From Nocardioides limicola (GTDB taxonomy: Bacteria; Actinomycetota; Actinomycetes; Propionibacteriales; Nocardioidaceae): DNA of 64,000 nucleotides. The stretch covers positions 372,001 to 436,000 of the forward strand of contig NZ_JAERJA010000002.1 in assembly GCF_016827675.1 (NCBI RefSeq). The letters are read 5' to 3'. Every line of letters begins with the position of its first letter. Within the stretch, counting starts at the first letter, position 1. The notes beneath the pieces are model-generated. The model saw only the letters and a program-made list of their open reading frames with translations, had not been told where the DNA came from and did not search any database. A program made the position numbers and the translations under genes. Positions 42,374 through 51,207 of this stretch are shown one piece after another.

Positions 42374-42991
42374 TTGCGCTTTCGCTTTCGCCCGGTGGAA
42401 GGGTCCTTCTACGACCTGTTCACCGAGTCTGCCAACCACCTGGTCACCGGGGCCTCACTGCTGACCGAGATGCTCGCCAACGGCGGCGACCGGGAAGCCA
42501 TCGCCGCCCGGATGCGCGACGCCGAGCACGCCGCCGACGAGACCACCCACGCGATCATCCGCCGGGTCAACCAGACATTCGTCACCCCGTTCGACCGCGA
42601 GGACATCTACGCGCTGGCGTCCGGTCTGGACGACATCATGGACGAGATGGACCACGCGGTCGACCTGGTCCTCCTCTACGAGGTGCACGAACTCCCCGAG
42701 ACGCTCTCACCGCTGATCGAGGTGATCCAGCGCTGCGCCGACCTGACCGCCGAGGCGATGCCGAAGCTGGCTGCGATGCGCGACCTCGAGGAGTTCTGGA
42801 TCGAGGTGAACCGGCTGGAGAACATCGGCGACAAGGCGTACCGGCGTACCTTGGCGAACCTGTTCAGCGGCGAGTTCGAGACGCTCACGGTGATCAAGCT
42901 GAAGGACATCGTGGAGGCACTCGAGGACGCGATCGACGCCTTCGAAGCGGTGGCGAACATCGTGGAGCAGATCGCAGTCAAGGAGTCCTGA
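42374..42991 (+). CDS. DUF47 family (PhoU-like) Pit accessory protein
   Basis: A 205-residue helical DUF47 protein (FRPVEGSFYDLFTESANHL, MRDAEHAADETTHAIIRRVNQ, TPFDREDIYALASGLDDIMD). The family pairs with PiT transporters and is related to PhoU. It probably regulates the PiT protein encoded 4 bp downstream. TTG start, with GGAG 6 nt upstream; a possible -10 TAGCAT lies at 42332-42337. Confidence 0.92.
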   Translation: MRFRFRPVEGSFYDLFTESANHLVTGASLLTEMLANGGDREAIAARMRDAEHAADETTHAIIRRVNQTFVTPFDREDIYALASGLDDIMDEMDHAVDLVLLYEVHELPETLSPLIEVIQRCADLTAEAMPKLAAMRDLEEFWIEVNRLENIGDKAYRRTLANLFSGEFETLTVIKLKDIVEALEDAIDAFEAVANIVEQIAVKES

Positions 42992-42995
42992 GCCC

Positions 42996-44000
42996 GTGGA
43001 GCTCGCGATCGTCATCACCGTGGTCGTCGTCGCCTTGGTGTTCGACTACACCAACGGTTTCCACGACGCCGCCAACGCCATCGCCACCTCGGTGTCCACC
43101 CGGGCACTGACGCCACGGGTGGCGCTGGCCATGGCTGCGGTGATGAACTTCATCGGCGCCTTCCTCGGGCAGGAGGTCGCCAACACCGTCGGCTCCGTGA
43201 TCGACCCCGGCGAAGGGTCCCATGCGCTGGTGATCGTGATGGGCGGACTGCTCGGCGCGATCATCTGGAATCTGATCACCTGGTACTACGGCCTCCCCTC
43301 GTCGTCCTCCCATGCCCTCATCGGCGGGCTGGTCGGCGCCGCGATGGCAGCCGGGGTGAGCGTGAAATGGGACGTGATCGTGAACAAGGTGGTCATCCCG
43401 ATGATCGCCTCACCGCTGTTCGGGTTCGCTGCCGCGTTCTGCGTCATGGTCGTGATCATGTGGGCGTTCAAGGACTCCCTGCCCGCCCCGACCAACAAGG
43501 GTTTCCGGATCGCCCAGACGGTCTCGGCGGCTGCGATGGCGCTCGGGCACGGCCTGCAGGACGCCCAGAAGACCATGGGGGTCATCTTCCTGGCGCTGTT
43601 GGCCGGCGGCTACGCCCAGCAGGGTGACTCTCTGCCGTTCTGGGTGATCTTCTCCGCCGCGGCGGCGATCTCGCTGGGCACCTACGCCGGCGGCTGGCGG
43701 ATCATGCGGACCCTGGGCCGGCGGATCATCCACCTGGATCCGCCCCGCGGGTTCGCCGCCGAGTCGGTGGCAGCCGGCGTGCTGTACACCACCGCGTTCG
43801 CCTTCAGCGCCCCGATCTCCACCACCCACACCATCACCTCGGCGGTGATGGGCGTCGGCGCCACCAAGCGGTTCTCGGCGGTCCGATGGGGCGTAGCCCG
43901 CTCGATCGTCACGGCCTGGGTGCTGACGTTCCCGATGGCGGGGCTGGTGGCCGCCGTCAGCTACTGGGTGTGCCACCTGGTCCTCGAGGTACTCCTCTGA
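42996..44000 (+). CDS. PiT family low-affinity inorganic phosphate transporter
   Basis: A 334-residue membrane transporter. The two duplicated family signatures are DYTNGFHDAANAIATSVST near the N-terminus and ALGHGLQDAQKTMGVI later, plus PSSSSHALIGGLVGAAMA and SAPISTTHTITSAVMGVG. It imports metal-phosphate with protons. It is coupled to the DUF47 gene. Convergent with arsC, 18 bp between stops. Confidence 0.95.
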   Translation: MELAIVITVVVVALVFDYTNGFHDAANAIATSVSTRALTPRVALAMAAVMNFIGAFLGQEVANTVGSVIDPGEGSHALVIVMGGLLGAIIWNLITWYYGLPSSSSHALIGGLVGAAMAAGVSVKWDVIVNKVVIPMIASPLFGFAAAFCVMVVIMWAFKDSLPAPTNKGFRIAQTVSAAAMALGHGLQDAQKTMGVIFLALLAGGYAQQGDSLPFWVIFSAAAAISLGTYAGGWRIMRTLGRRIIHLDPPRGFAAESVAAGVLYTTAFAFSAPISTTHTITSAVMGVGATKRFSAVRWGVARSIVTAWVLTFPMAGLVAAVSYWVCHLVLEVLL

Positions 44001-44018
44001 TCCACGCGGGGGCGGGAT

Positions 44019-44414
44019 TCACCCCAGGGAGTCGATCAGGTCGAGGACCCGGCGCTTGATCTCGTCGCGGATCGGCCGCACCGACTCCAGGTCCTGCCCG
44101 GCCGGGTCGTCCAGCACCCAGTCCTCGTAGCGCTTGCCAGGGAAGAACGGGCACTCGTCGCCACAGCCCATGGTGATCACCACATCGGAGGCCTGCACCG
44201 CCTCGGCAGTCAGCACCTTGGGTGCCTCGGCGGCGATGTCGATACCCTCTTCGGCCATCGCCGCGACCGCCATCGGGTTCACCCGGTCGCCGGGTGCCGA
44301 ACCGGCGGACCGGACCTCGACGGCGTCGCCGGCGAGTGCGGTGAGGTACGCCGCAGCCATCTGGGAACGGCCGGCGTTGTGCACGCAGACGAACAGGACG
44401 GACGGCTTGGTCAT
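44019..44414 (-). CDS. arsC: Arsenate reductase ArsC (LMW-PTP fold)
   Basis: A 131-residue ArsC with P-loop VCVHNAGRSQMAAAYL and the resolving-Cys region MGCGDECPFFPGKRYEDWVL followed by DDPAGQ. The two extra Cys allow thioredoxin- or mycothiol-type recycling. It reduces arsenate to arsenite. It ends a transcription unit with pst genes and a MIP channel, overlapping the channel gene by 4 bp (ATGA). Confidence 0.93.
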   Translation of the reverse strand: MTKPSVLFVCVHNAGRSQMAAAYLTALAGDAVEVRSAGSAPGDRVNPMAVAAMAEEGIDIAAEAPKVLTAEAVQASDVVITMGCGDECPFFPGKRYEDWVLDDPAGQDLESVRPIRDEIKRRVLDLIDSLG

Positions 44415-45223
44415 CGGGGCTCCTTCTCGGCGGTCGGGGTGCCCGGGAGCTGACTCGCGGTAGTAGTCAGCACTCCCCCCTCAGGCACGGGTGCCGCGAC
44501 CGGAACCAGCACCCGGATCAGGGCCAGCGCCACCAGCAGACCCACCCCTTGCATGAGCACGAACATCGGAGCGCTGGCCGGCGCGATCCCGGCGAAGGTG
44601 TCGGAGAACATCCTCGAGATGGTGACCGCCGGGTTGGCGAAGCTGGTGGAGGAGGTGAACCAGTAGGCGGCGGTGATGAAGCCACCCACAGTGAAGGCGA
44701 CCCGGTCAGCGCGGCCGACCCTGGCGGTGACGAAGATGGCCAGCAGCAGGCCGACGGTGGCCACGACCTCAGCCAGCCACAGGTGGCCGGCGCTGCGATC
44801 CTTGGCTGACCAGTGCACCGCGGGCAGATCGAACATCAGGTTGGCCAAGATCGCGCCACCGATGCCGCCCGCCACCTGAGTCGCGATCAGCACCGGCACC
44901 TCCCGCCACGGCACGTTGCCGAGTGCCGCATCAGCCAGGGTGACCACGGGATTGAAGCTCGCCGAGATTCGCTGCAGCATCAGGATCAGCACCGTCAGCA
45001 TCGCGCCGGTCGCGATCGTGTTCTGGAGCAACTGCAACCCGACGTCGTCGGGCGAGAGAGCGGCCGCCATGATCCCTGAGCCGAGCACCGCCATCAGCAA
45101 GAAGGCAGTGCCGACGAACTCGGCTACGAGTCTCCGACTGAGTGGGGGTACGGGCCTGGACATGGCGCACATGCTGTCATGCGCCGATGCGCCCGGGGAC
45201 AGCCGAGCCTGCTCTCCCGTCAT
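44411..45223 (-). CDS. MIP/aquaporin family channel (likely arsenite or solute channel)
   Basis: A 270-residue MIP protein with six helices and two half-helix motifs: the first is FNPVVTLAD (NPV instead of NPA), the second FANPAVTISRMF. An aquaporin paired with arsC suggests arsenite efflux by facilitated diffusion (AqpS-like). The start is uncertain: ATG 45223 has GAGGTG 6 nt upstream next to the pstB stop; ATG 45163 or 45172 would trim a polar N-terminus. Confidence 0.85.
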   Translation of the reverse strand: MTGEQARLSPGASAHDSMCAMSRPVPPLSRRLVAEFVGTAFLLMAVLGSGIMAAALSPDDVGLQLLQNTIATGAMLTVLILMLQRISASFNPVVTLADAALGNVPWREVPVLIATQVAGGIGGAILANLMFDLPAVHWSAKDRSAGHLWLAEVVATVGLLLAIFVTARVGRADRVAFTVGGFITAAYWFTSSTSFANPAVTISRMFSDTFAGIAPASAPMFVLMQGVGLLVALALIRVLVPVAAPVPEGGVLTTTASQLPGTPTAEKEPR

Positions 45224-45231
45224 GGCACACC

Positions 45232-46080
45232 TCACCCGAAGCGGCCGGAGATGTAGTCCTCGGTGCGCTGGTCGGAGGGGTTCGAGAAGATCGTCGTGGT
45301 CTTGTCGAACTCCACCAGCAGACCGGTCCGGTTGCCGGTGGTCTCGTCCGGACGCGCAGTGAAGAACGCGGTCCGGTCGGAGACGCGAGCCGCCTGCTGC
45401 ATGTTGTGGGTGACGATGATGATCGTGTAGTCGTTGCGCAACTCCACCATCAGGTCCTCCACCGCAGCGGTGGCGATCGGGTCCAGTGCCGAGCAGGGCT
45501 CGTCCATCAGGATCACGTCGGGTTTGGTCGCGATCGCCCGGGCAATGCAGAGCCGCTGCTGCTGGCCGCCGGACAGACTGAAGGCAGACTCCTTGAGCTT
45601 GTCCTTGACCTCGTCCCACAGCGCCGCCTTGCGCAGGCACCACTCGACGTGCTCATCGAGGGATGACTCCAGCTTCATGCCGGTGACCTTGGGGCCGTAG
45701 GCGACGTTGTCGTAGATCGACTTGGGGAAGGGGTTCGGCTTCTGGAAGACCATCCCGATGTGTCGACGCACCTCGATGGGGTCGACCTTGGGGTCGTAGA
45801 TGTTGATGCCGTGGTAGGTCACCGTGCCCTCGACCCGGGCCGAGGCGACCAGATCGTTCATCCGGTTGAGGCAGCGGAGCACCGTCGACTTGCCGCAGCC
45901 GGAGGGGCCGATCATCGCGGTGATCTCGTTCTTGCCATAGGCGAGGTTCACGTCGTACACGGCATGGAAGGAGCCGTAGTAGATGTTCAGATCGACCGCC
46001 TCGATCACCGGGTTCAGCGGCGCGTCCGGCACGGTGCGGGTGGCGGAGGCCTCGACGAGCGGGGCGTGGGCGTCTGACAC
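45232..46080 (-). CDS. pstB: Phosphate ABC transporter ATP-binding protein PstB
   Basis: A 282-residue ATPase: Walker [21 protein letters not shown]-loop [19 protein letters not shown], signature [16 protein letters not shown], Walker [14 protein letters not shown], and [16 protein letters not shown] 46080 is preferred over ATG 46116 since CAGGAG sits 5-6 nt before it. Powers high-affinity phosphate import through PstCA. Confidence 0.96.
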   Translation of the reverse strand: MSDAHAPLVEASATRTVPDAPLNPVIEAVDLNIYYGSFHAVYDVNLAYGKNEITAMIGPSGCGKSTVLRCLNRMNDLVASARVEGTVTYHGINIYDPKVDPIEVRRHIGMVFQKPNPFPKSIYDNVAYGPKVTGMKLESSLDEHVEWCLRKAALWDEVKDKLKESAFSLSGGQQQRLCIARAIATKPDVILMDEPCSALDPIATAAVEDLMVELRNDYTIIIVTHNMQQAARVSDRTAFFTARPDETTGNRTGLLVEFDKTTTIFSNPSDQRTEDYISGRFG

Positions 46081-46126
46081 GGTGTCTCCTGGGGTCTGTG
46101 CTGTGGTCATCGTCATGGAGTCGGGG

Positions 46127-47062
46127 TCACCACTCTCGGGTGAATCGGTTGCGCAGCCAGATCGCGAACGAGTTCATCATCAGCAGCATGCCCAGCAGCA
46201 CGATCACTCCCGCGGCGGCGAGGATGTGGAAGTCCGTGTTGGCCTGCGCTGACCAGAAGAAGATCTGCACCGGCAGCACCGTGAAGGAGCCCTCGAAGGG
46301 CCCGTCCGGATTCCAGCCGACGAAGGTGGCCGCGCCGATCATGATCAGCGGCGCAGCTTCACCGATGGCTCGCGACAGCGCCAGGATGGTGCCGGTGACG
46401 ATCCCCGGGATCGATGAGGGCAGCACCTGATGCCAGATGGTGCGCCACTTGGTGGCTCCCATCCCCATCGACGCATGGCGGATCGACGGAGGTACCGCCC
46501 GGATCGCCTCACGGGCGGTGACGATCACCGTCGGCAGGACCAGCATGGTCAGCGTCAGCGAGCCCGTGTAGACGACCGAGCCCAGACTCAGGCCGCCGCG
46601 GTAGAAGAACGCCAGACCGAGGATGCCGAAGACGATGGACGGCACCGCAGCCAGGTTGCGCAGGTTGATCTCGATGATCCGCACGTACCACGTGTCGTGG
46701 TCGGCGAACTCCTCCAGATAGATCGCGGCACTCACCCCCAGCGGCACCACGGTGACGATCAGGCCGACCATCACGTAGAAGGTGCCGATGATCGCGGACT
46801 GCATCCCGGACTCACCGAGCCGACTGGCCATCCCGGACGGCATGTTCCGGAGCAGGTTGAGGTCGAGCCTCTCCCAGCCCGCAGTCAACGCCCACAGGAT
46901 GACCGCGAGCAGCGTCAGGATCGCCACGAAGATGGCGGTGAGCAGGACCGCTTCGAAGGCAGGCCCCTTCCACCGCCCCTGACGTTGGCTGCCGTCCAGT
47001 TGGGCCAAGGTGATCTCCCGGGCCGCGTTGACCGCGTTCCGGTTGTGCGCAGCGGTCCTCAT
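46127..47062 (-). CDS. pstA: Phosphate ABC transporter permease PstA
   Basis: A 311-residue permease with six hydrophobic helices. The MetI-type loop [21 protein letters not shown] followed by [20 protein letters not shown] (quoted: [34 protein letters not shown]) matches PstA. A longer open frame upstream is pstC read in another frame. ATG overlaps the pstC stop (ATGA). Confidence 0.95.
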   Translation of the reverse strand: MRTAAHNRNAVNAAREITLAQLDGSQRQGRWKGPAFEAVLLTAIFVAILTLLAVILWALTAGWERLDLNLLRNMPSGMASRLGESGMQSAIIGTFYVMVGLIVTVVPLGVSAAIYLEEFADHDTWYVRIIEINLRNLAAVPSIVFGILGLAFFYRGGLSLGSVVYTGSLTLTMLVLPTVIVTAREAIRAVPPSIRHASMGMGATKWRTIWHQVLPSSIPGIVTGTILALSRAIGEAAPLIMIGAATFVGWNPDGPFEGSFTVLPVQIFFWSAQANTDFHILAAAGVIVLLGMLLMMNSFAIWLRNRFTREW

Positions 47063-48021
47063 TCGTAGGTCTCCCGGAAGCGGCGGACGAAGAAGTCGGC
47101 GATCATGTTCATGCCCAGGGTCATCACGAAGAGCACCGAACCGACGGCGAAGATCGTGTAGTACTCGGTCGACCCATGGCTGATGTCGCCGCCGGCCGTC
47201 CTGGCGATGAAGGCCGTCATGGTGAGCACCGAATCGTTGGGCCACAGCGACGCGTTCGGTGTCGCTCCGGCGGCCATCAGCACCAGCATCGTCTCGCCGA
47301 TCCCGCGCGAGATGCCGAGCACGAAGGCGGCCACGATGCCCGACAGCGCGGCCGGCACCACCACCTTGAGCGCCACCTGCATCTTGGTGCTTCCCAGACC
47401 GTACGCCGCTTGGCGCAGGCCCGAGGGCACCGCTCGCATCGCGTCCTCGGAGATGGAGGCGATCGTCGGGATCAGCATCACCCCCATCACCAGAGCGGCA
47501 GCGCCGGCGAACTGGAGTTCCGGCTCCTGGCCGAGCTTGCCCGGGAGCCAGGTCGGCCAGACCGATTTGAGCATCGGTGCGATGAAGAGCAGGGCGAAGA
47601 GGCCGTAGGCGACCGTCGGGACACCCTCGAGCACCTCGATCACCGGCTTGACGATCTTCCGGGTCCGGTTGCTGGCGTACTCGCTGAGCCAGATCGCCGC
47701 CCCGAGCCCGCCGGGGATCGCGATGATCAGCGCATACATCGTGATGTTCAGCGTCCCCATCACCAGGTTGAAGACGGGGAAGTCGCCCTGCCAGGGCGCC
47801 CACTGGCCGACCCGGAAGAACTCGCTCAGCGGCACCCGCTGGAAGAAGCGGATCGTGTCGCCCAGCAGGGCAGCCACGATCCCGACAGTGATCAGCACCG
47901 AGAGGGACGCGCAGAGGAGCAGCCAGCCCACGATCGCCTTCTCGCCCAAGCGGGAACTGCTCGGACCCAGGTTGATCGGTGGAGTCTCTCCGTCCTGGAC
48001 ATCGGACAAGGTGGTGCTCAT
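47059..48021 (-). CDS. pstC: Phosphate ABC transporter permease PstC
   Basis: A 320-residue permease. EGVPTVAYGLFALLFIAP and DAMRAVPSGLRQAAYGLGST, then LGISRGIGETMLVLMAAGAT, are PstC features. Six predicted helices; a cytoplasmic N-terminus of about 30 residues. Lies 29 bp downstream of pstS. Confidence 0.95.
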   Translation of the reverse strand: MSTTLSDVQDGETPPINLGPSSSRLGEKAIVGWLLLCASLSVLITVGIVAALLGDTIRFFQRVPLSEFFRVGQWAPWQGDFPVFNLVMGTLNITMYALIIAIPGGLGAAIWLSEYASNRTRKIVKPVIEVLEGVPTVAYGLFALLFIAPMLKSVWPTWLPGKLGQEPELQFAGAAALVMGVMLIPTIASISEDAMRAVPSGLRQAAYGLGSTKMQVALKVVVPAALSGIVAAFVLGISRGIGETMLVLMAAGATPNASLWPNDSVLTMTAFIARTAGGDISHGSTEYYTIFAVGSVLFVMTLGMNMIADFFVRRFRETYE

Positions 48022-48050
48022 GCGCGCCCTCTCGGTGGTGGAGCGATCGA

Positions 48051-49016
48051 TCAGGAAGCGGTCAGCTCGGCGACCCGCGACTCGACCTCGGCTACCTGCT
48101 CGTCGGTCAGCGGGATGAGCTTGGCCTCCAGAGCGATCTCCTCCTGGTTCGCGACGTAGAACTCGATGAACGCCTTGACCTCGTCACGCTCCAGAGCAGA
48201 GCCGGACGGGTAGATGAACAACTGCCGACCCAGCGGCTCGTAGGAGCCGTCGCGGACGGTCTCCAGGCTCGGCTCGACGCACTCGCCGCTGCTGTTCTCG
48301 ATCGCCGCGGCCTGGACCTTGCCGCCGGACTCGAGCACGTAGGAGAGCGGCACGAAGGACATCGCGCCGACCGAGCCGGCCACGCCCTCGATCGCGGCGT
48401 TGTCGTCCTCACCGATGTCGGTGTAGCCGGTGTTGATGTTGCCGGACTCGCCGTTCACGACCTCGGTGAAGAAGTCGAAGGTGCCGGAATCGTGGCCGGG
48501 ACCGAACAGCCGAACCTCCTCGGCCGGCCATTCCGGGTTCACGTCCTGCCAGGTGCTCACGGTGCTGCCGTCGGCCCAGAACGCGTTGAGTTCATCGACG
48601 GTGAAGCAGGTGGCCCAGTCGTTGTCGTTGTTGATCGCCACCGCGAGGCCGTCGTTGGAGATGCCCAACTGGACGTACTCGATGCCGTTGGCTGCGCAGA
48701 TGTCGGCCTCGTCCTGCTTGATCGGACGCGAGGCCATCGAGATGTCGGTCTCGCCGGCGCAGAACTTGGCGAAGCCACCGCCGGTGCCGGAGGTGGCCAC
48801 CGGAACCTTCACGCTGCCGCCGGTGGCCTCGAAGAAGAGCTCAGCGGCGGGGATGGTGTGCGGGGTGACCGTCGACGAGCCGTCGATCTTGATCTCGCCG
48901 GAGAGTCCCTCGGGAACGTCGGCGTCGGTTCCGCCGCTGCCGCCACACGCAGTGAGGGCGAGGGCCAGGGCGGCGATGCCGGGAACAGCGGCCCGGCGGA
49001 ATGCAGTGCGGTTCAC
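48051..49016 (-). CDS. pstS: Phosphate-binding lipoprotein PstS
   Basis: A 321-residue solute-binding protein. A signal sequence (RRAAVPGIAALALALTAC) ends in a lipobox Cys, so it is anchored outside the membrane. Phosphate-binding elements include IKIDGSSTVTPHT and TSGTGGGFAKFCAGETDISMAS (quoted: SGTGGGFAKFCAGETD). GTG 49016 has GGAG 6 nt upstream; a longer frame to 49088 is rejected. First gene of pstSCAB-aqp-arsC, behind a PHO box. Confidence 0.95.
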   Translation of the reverse strand: MNRTAFRRAAVPGIAALALALTACGGSGGTDADVPEGLSGEIKIDGSSTVTPHTIPAAELFFEATGGSVKVPVATSGTGGGFAKFCAGETDISMASRPIKQDEADICAANGIEYVQLGISNDGLAVAINNDNDWATCFTVDELNAFWADGSTVSTWQDVNPEWPAEEVRLFGPGHDSGTFDFFTEVVNGESGNINTGYTDIGEDDNAAIEGVAGSVGAMSFVPLSYVLESGGKVQAAAIENSSGECVEPSLETVRDGSYEPLGRQLFIYPSGSALERDEVKAFIEFYVANQEEIALEAKLIPLTDEQVAEVESRVAELTAS

Positions 49017-49086
49017 TTCGGTCTCCTGATTGGGTGGAGGTACTGACGGGCCGAAGTTAGGGAGCCGAAGTGACCGGTTCGACGGC

Positions 49087-49108
49087 ACTCAGTGAACGAC
49101 GCGTGAAC
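49087..49108 (-). promoter_or_regulatory. PHO box upstream of pstS
   Basis: On the minus strand GTTCACG (49108-49102) and GTTCACT (49097-49091) are direct repeats with 11-bp period, the PhoP binding layout of actinobacteria. The -10 is uncertain (TAACTT at 49054-49059 is one option). Confidence 0.7.
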
Positions 49109-49185
49109 GCTGCCCGCCCATTCGGTCACCTACAGGCGAGGGTGAGACGTACATCACCTGAACCGCGCTGGCACACCGGCGCCGC

Positions 49186-49974
49186 TCAGGAGGCGGCGTG
49201 GACCTCCACCGCGGCCACCCGGCCGCCACGCAGGTGCACGACCGCGAATCCGCCCGGCTCCAAGTGCGTCGGCGGGATCCCCAACGCCGCGAACACCTGA
49301 GGCAGCACCGGACGGTGGGTGCACAGCACCGCGCCATCACCCCGAGCGATCAGGTCGTCGAGCACGCTGGCCACCGAACCCGGGGAGGCCAACTGCTCAC
49401 TCAACCCGTCGTACATCGCGATCGGCCAGCCCGCAGCCTCCGCGTACGGACGCACGGTTCCGGTGCAGCGGACCGCCGGCGAGCTGGCCACCACGGCCAC
49501 GTCGTACGCCGCCAGCAGCGGCACCAGGGCAAGGGCTCGGGTCCGTCCGTGTCGGAGCACCACCAGCGCCTGGGTGCGCGCCCGGCGAGCCATCGCCTCC
49601 TTGAGGGTGGCCCGGTCGTGGTCGTAGCTGAGCATGCCCAACGCCTGCTCCTGGTGCACCCAGCGCACCTTGTCGATCTCGAGGTTGGGGCGGTAGCGGC
49701 TCACGTCGTCGTCGCCGACCACCCGGGCGGTCCAGTAGTGCACGTTCTTGCCGCGGCCACCGACCGAGTAGTGCTGTGTGGACAGCGGCGGGCCGAGGCG
49801 GACCTGGAGGCCGGTCTCCTCGGCCACCTCCCGAACGGCGGCCGTCAACCGGTGCTCGCCCTTGTCGATCTTGCCCTTGGGGAACGACCAGTCGTCGTAC
49901 TTGGGGCGGTGCACCACCAGCACCTGCTTCGACGGTCCCAGCACCACGGCACCGGCGGCCTCGATGTCACCCAT
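49186..49974 (-). CDS. mutT1: Nudix hydrolase with phosphoglycerate-mutase domain (MutT1-like)
   Basis: A 262-residue two-domain protein. The N-terminal Nudix box runs from GKIDKGEHRLTAAVREVAEE (residues about 33-52) into TGL. The C-terminal histidine-phosphatase domain starts with VVLRHGRT and has CTHRPVL. This arrangement matches mycobacterial MutT1, which cleaves 8-oxo-dGTP and diadenosine polyphosphates. ATG 49974 has GACACT 6 nt upstream (leaderless). A longer frame to 50436 is antisense to the next gene. Confidence 0.9.
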   Translation of the reverse strand: MGDIEAAGAVVLGPSKQVLVVHRPKYDDWSFPKGKIDKGEHRLTAAVREVAEETGLQVRLGPPLSTQHYSVGGRGKNVHYWTARVVGDDDVSRYRPNLEIDKVRWVHQEQALGMLSYDHDRATLKEAMARRARTQALVVLRHGRTRALALVPLLAAYDVAVVASSPAVRCTGTVRPYAEAAGWPIAMYDGLSEQLASPGSVASVLDDLIARGDGAVLCTHRPVLPQVFAALGIPPTHLEPGGFAVVHLRGGRVAAVEVHAAS

Positions 49975-50017
49975 GGCGCTAGTGTCACACCACCTGCCCC
50001 CAGTTGAGGAGAGACCC

Positions 50018-51040
50018 GTGGGATCACGTCGCGCCCTGTTCGCATCGCTGGCCCTGGTGCTGGTCCTCGGGGTGGCGGTCGTCGGGGTGTGGCTGCTGCG
50101 CGACGACGACTCCCGATTCACTGCGGCGGCGTCGCTGGCGCCCGAGGAGACCGCCCGGATCACCTGGGTCGACTGGGCGGCCGTCCGCCACGAACTCGAT
50201 GCCGCGGACCAGCCCGTGACGTCACTGGTCCGGGCCGCGTTCGAGGCGGACCTCTCATCCCCGTCGGTACTGACCGGTCGCGCCGAGGTGATCGACGCGG
50301 AGTTCGGCTTCTCCCCCCGGACGCTGGATTGGGAGTTGATGGCCCAGTCCACCCACGGCGCTGTCCTGTTGTTGGGCCTGGACGACCCCGACGCCGTGGA
50401 TCGGGTCGGGACTGCACTCTCCGAGATCGGCTTCACCCGCCCGGCCGATGCCGTGGGTCTCTGGCGGGGTGGGCCGACCGTGATCGCCCAACTCGACGCC
50501 GGACTGAGCCCGATGTTGCAGTACGCCGTACTGTTCCGCGATCGGCGGCTGGTGATGTTCGGCGACCGCGCGCAGTACGTGGAGGAGATGCGTACGAAGT
50601 TCCTCGACGGTCACACGATGACCGTCGGCGAGTCACTGGCCGCGGCGGGCGACCCGGTGGCGGCGGTGCACCTGGTCGGCGACCTGGCCTGCACGAGCCT
50701 TTCCATGCATCATGCGAGCGCGGATGACCAGGAGGCGGCCCGCTCCCTGATCGCCGAGGCCGGTCGGGTCAACCCGCTCCAGGGGCTGGTGGTGGCGGCG
50801 CAGCCGGGCGGGGGTCTCCGGGTCGCGTTCGAGTTCGAGAGTGCCGAACAGGCGCGCGCCAACGCCGACTCCCGGTCCCGATTGGCACAGGGGCCTGCCC
50901 CGGGCAAGGGCGGCGCTTGGCCGTTCACCGTCGAGGGGGCCAGCTCGTCGGGGGTCACCGCACGCCTCGACCTGACGCCGACCGAGCGGTACGCCTTCTC
51001 GGCGATCAGCAACGGCCCCGTCCTCTTCGCCACCTGCTGA
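50018..51040 (+). CDS. Membrane-anchored hypothetical protein, 340 residues
   Basis: An N-terminal signal anchor (ALFASLALVLVLGVAVVGVWLL, residues about 6-27; quoted: LALVLVLGVAVVGVWLL) precedes a 310-residue extracellular region with no family I recognise. It contains ITWVDWAAVRHELD, EVIDAEFGFSPRTLDWELMA and LVGDLACTSLSMHHASADDQE, and ends in NGPVLFATC. A lipoprotein Cys is absent. GGAG lies 7 nt before the GTG. Divergent from mutT1. The 21-bp repeat array starts right after its stop. Confidence 0.75.
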   Translation: MGSRRALFASLALVLVLGVAVVGVWLLRDDDSRFTAAASLAPEETARITWVDWAAVRHELDAADQPVTSLVRAAFEADLSSPSVLTGRAEVIDAEFGFSPRTLDWELMAQSTHGAVLLLGLDDPDAVDRVGTALSEIGFTRPADAVGLWRGGPTVIAQLDAGLSPMLQYAVLFRDRRLVMFGDRAQYVEEMRTKFLDGHTMTVGESLAAAGDPVAAVHLVGDLACTSLSMHHASADDQEAARSLIAEAGRVNPLQGLVVAAQPGGGLRVAFEFESAEQARANADSRSRLAQGPAPGKGGAWPFTVEGASSSGVTARLDLTPTERYAFSAISNGPVLFATC

Positions 51041-51042
51041 CC

Positions 51043-51202
51043 GACTTGGGCCTTATCCGCGCCGACTTGGGCCTTATCCGCGCCGACTTGGGCCTTATCC
51101 GCGCCGACTTGGGCCTTATCCGCGCCGACTTGGGCCTTATCCGCGAGAAGGACCCAACTCGATGCGTACGGGGCCCAACTCGATGCGGATAAGGCCCAAC
51201 TC
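51043..51202. repeat. 21-bp repeats, five direct and three inverted (copy set B)
   Basis: Direct units start at 51043, 51064, 51085, 51106 and 51127 (core GACTTGGGCCTTATCCGC). They face inverted units at 51182-51202, 51161-51181 and a partial at 51151-51160, making a region that can fold on itself. It starts 2 bp after the TGA of the 340-residue protein and ends 6 bp before the copA stop on the other strand. Related to the array at 17760. Confidence 0.92.
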
Positions 51203-51207
51203 GGCGG

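Noticed and set aside
50917..51192. Plus-strand frame translating the 21-bp repeats into heptapeptides (LGLIRAD-like)
   Set aside because: It lies mostly antisense or out of frame to the preceding gene, has no RBS, and the repeats follow a real stop codon; the signal is DNA-level repetition.
51043..51202. Possible CRISPR array
   Set aside because: Units are directly adjacent with no unique spacers, some are inverted, and no cas genes are present.
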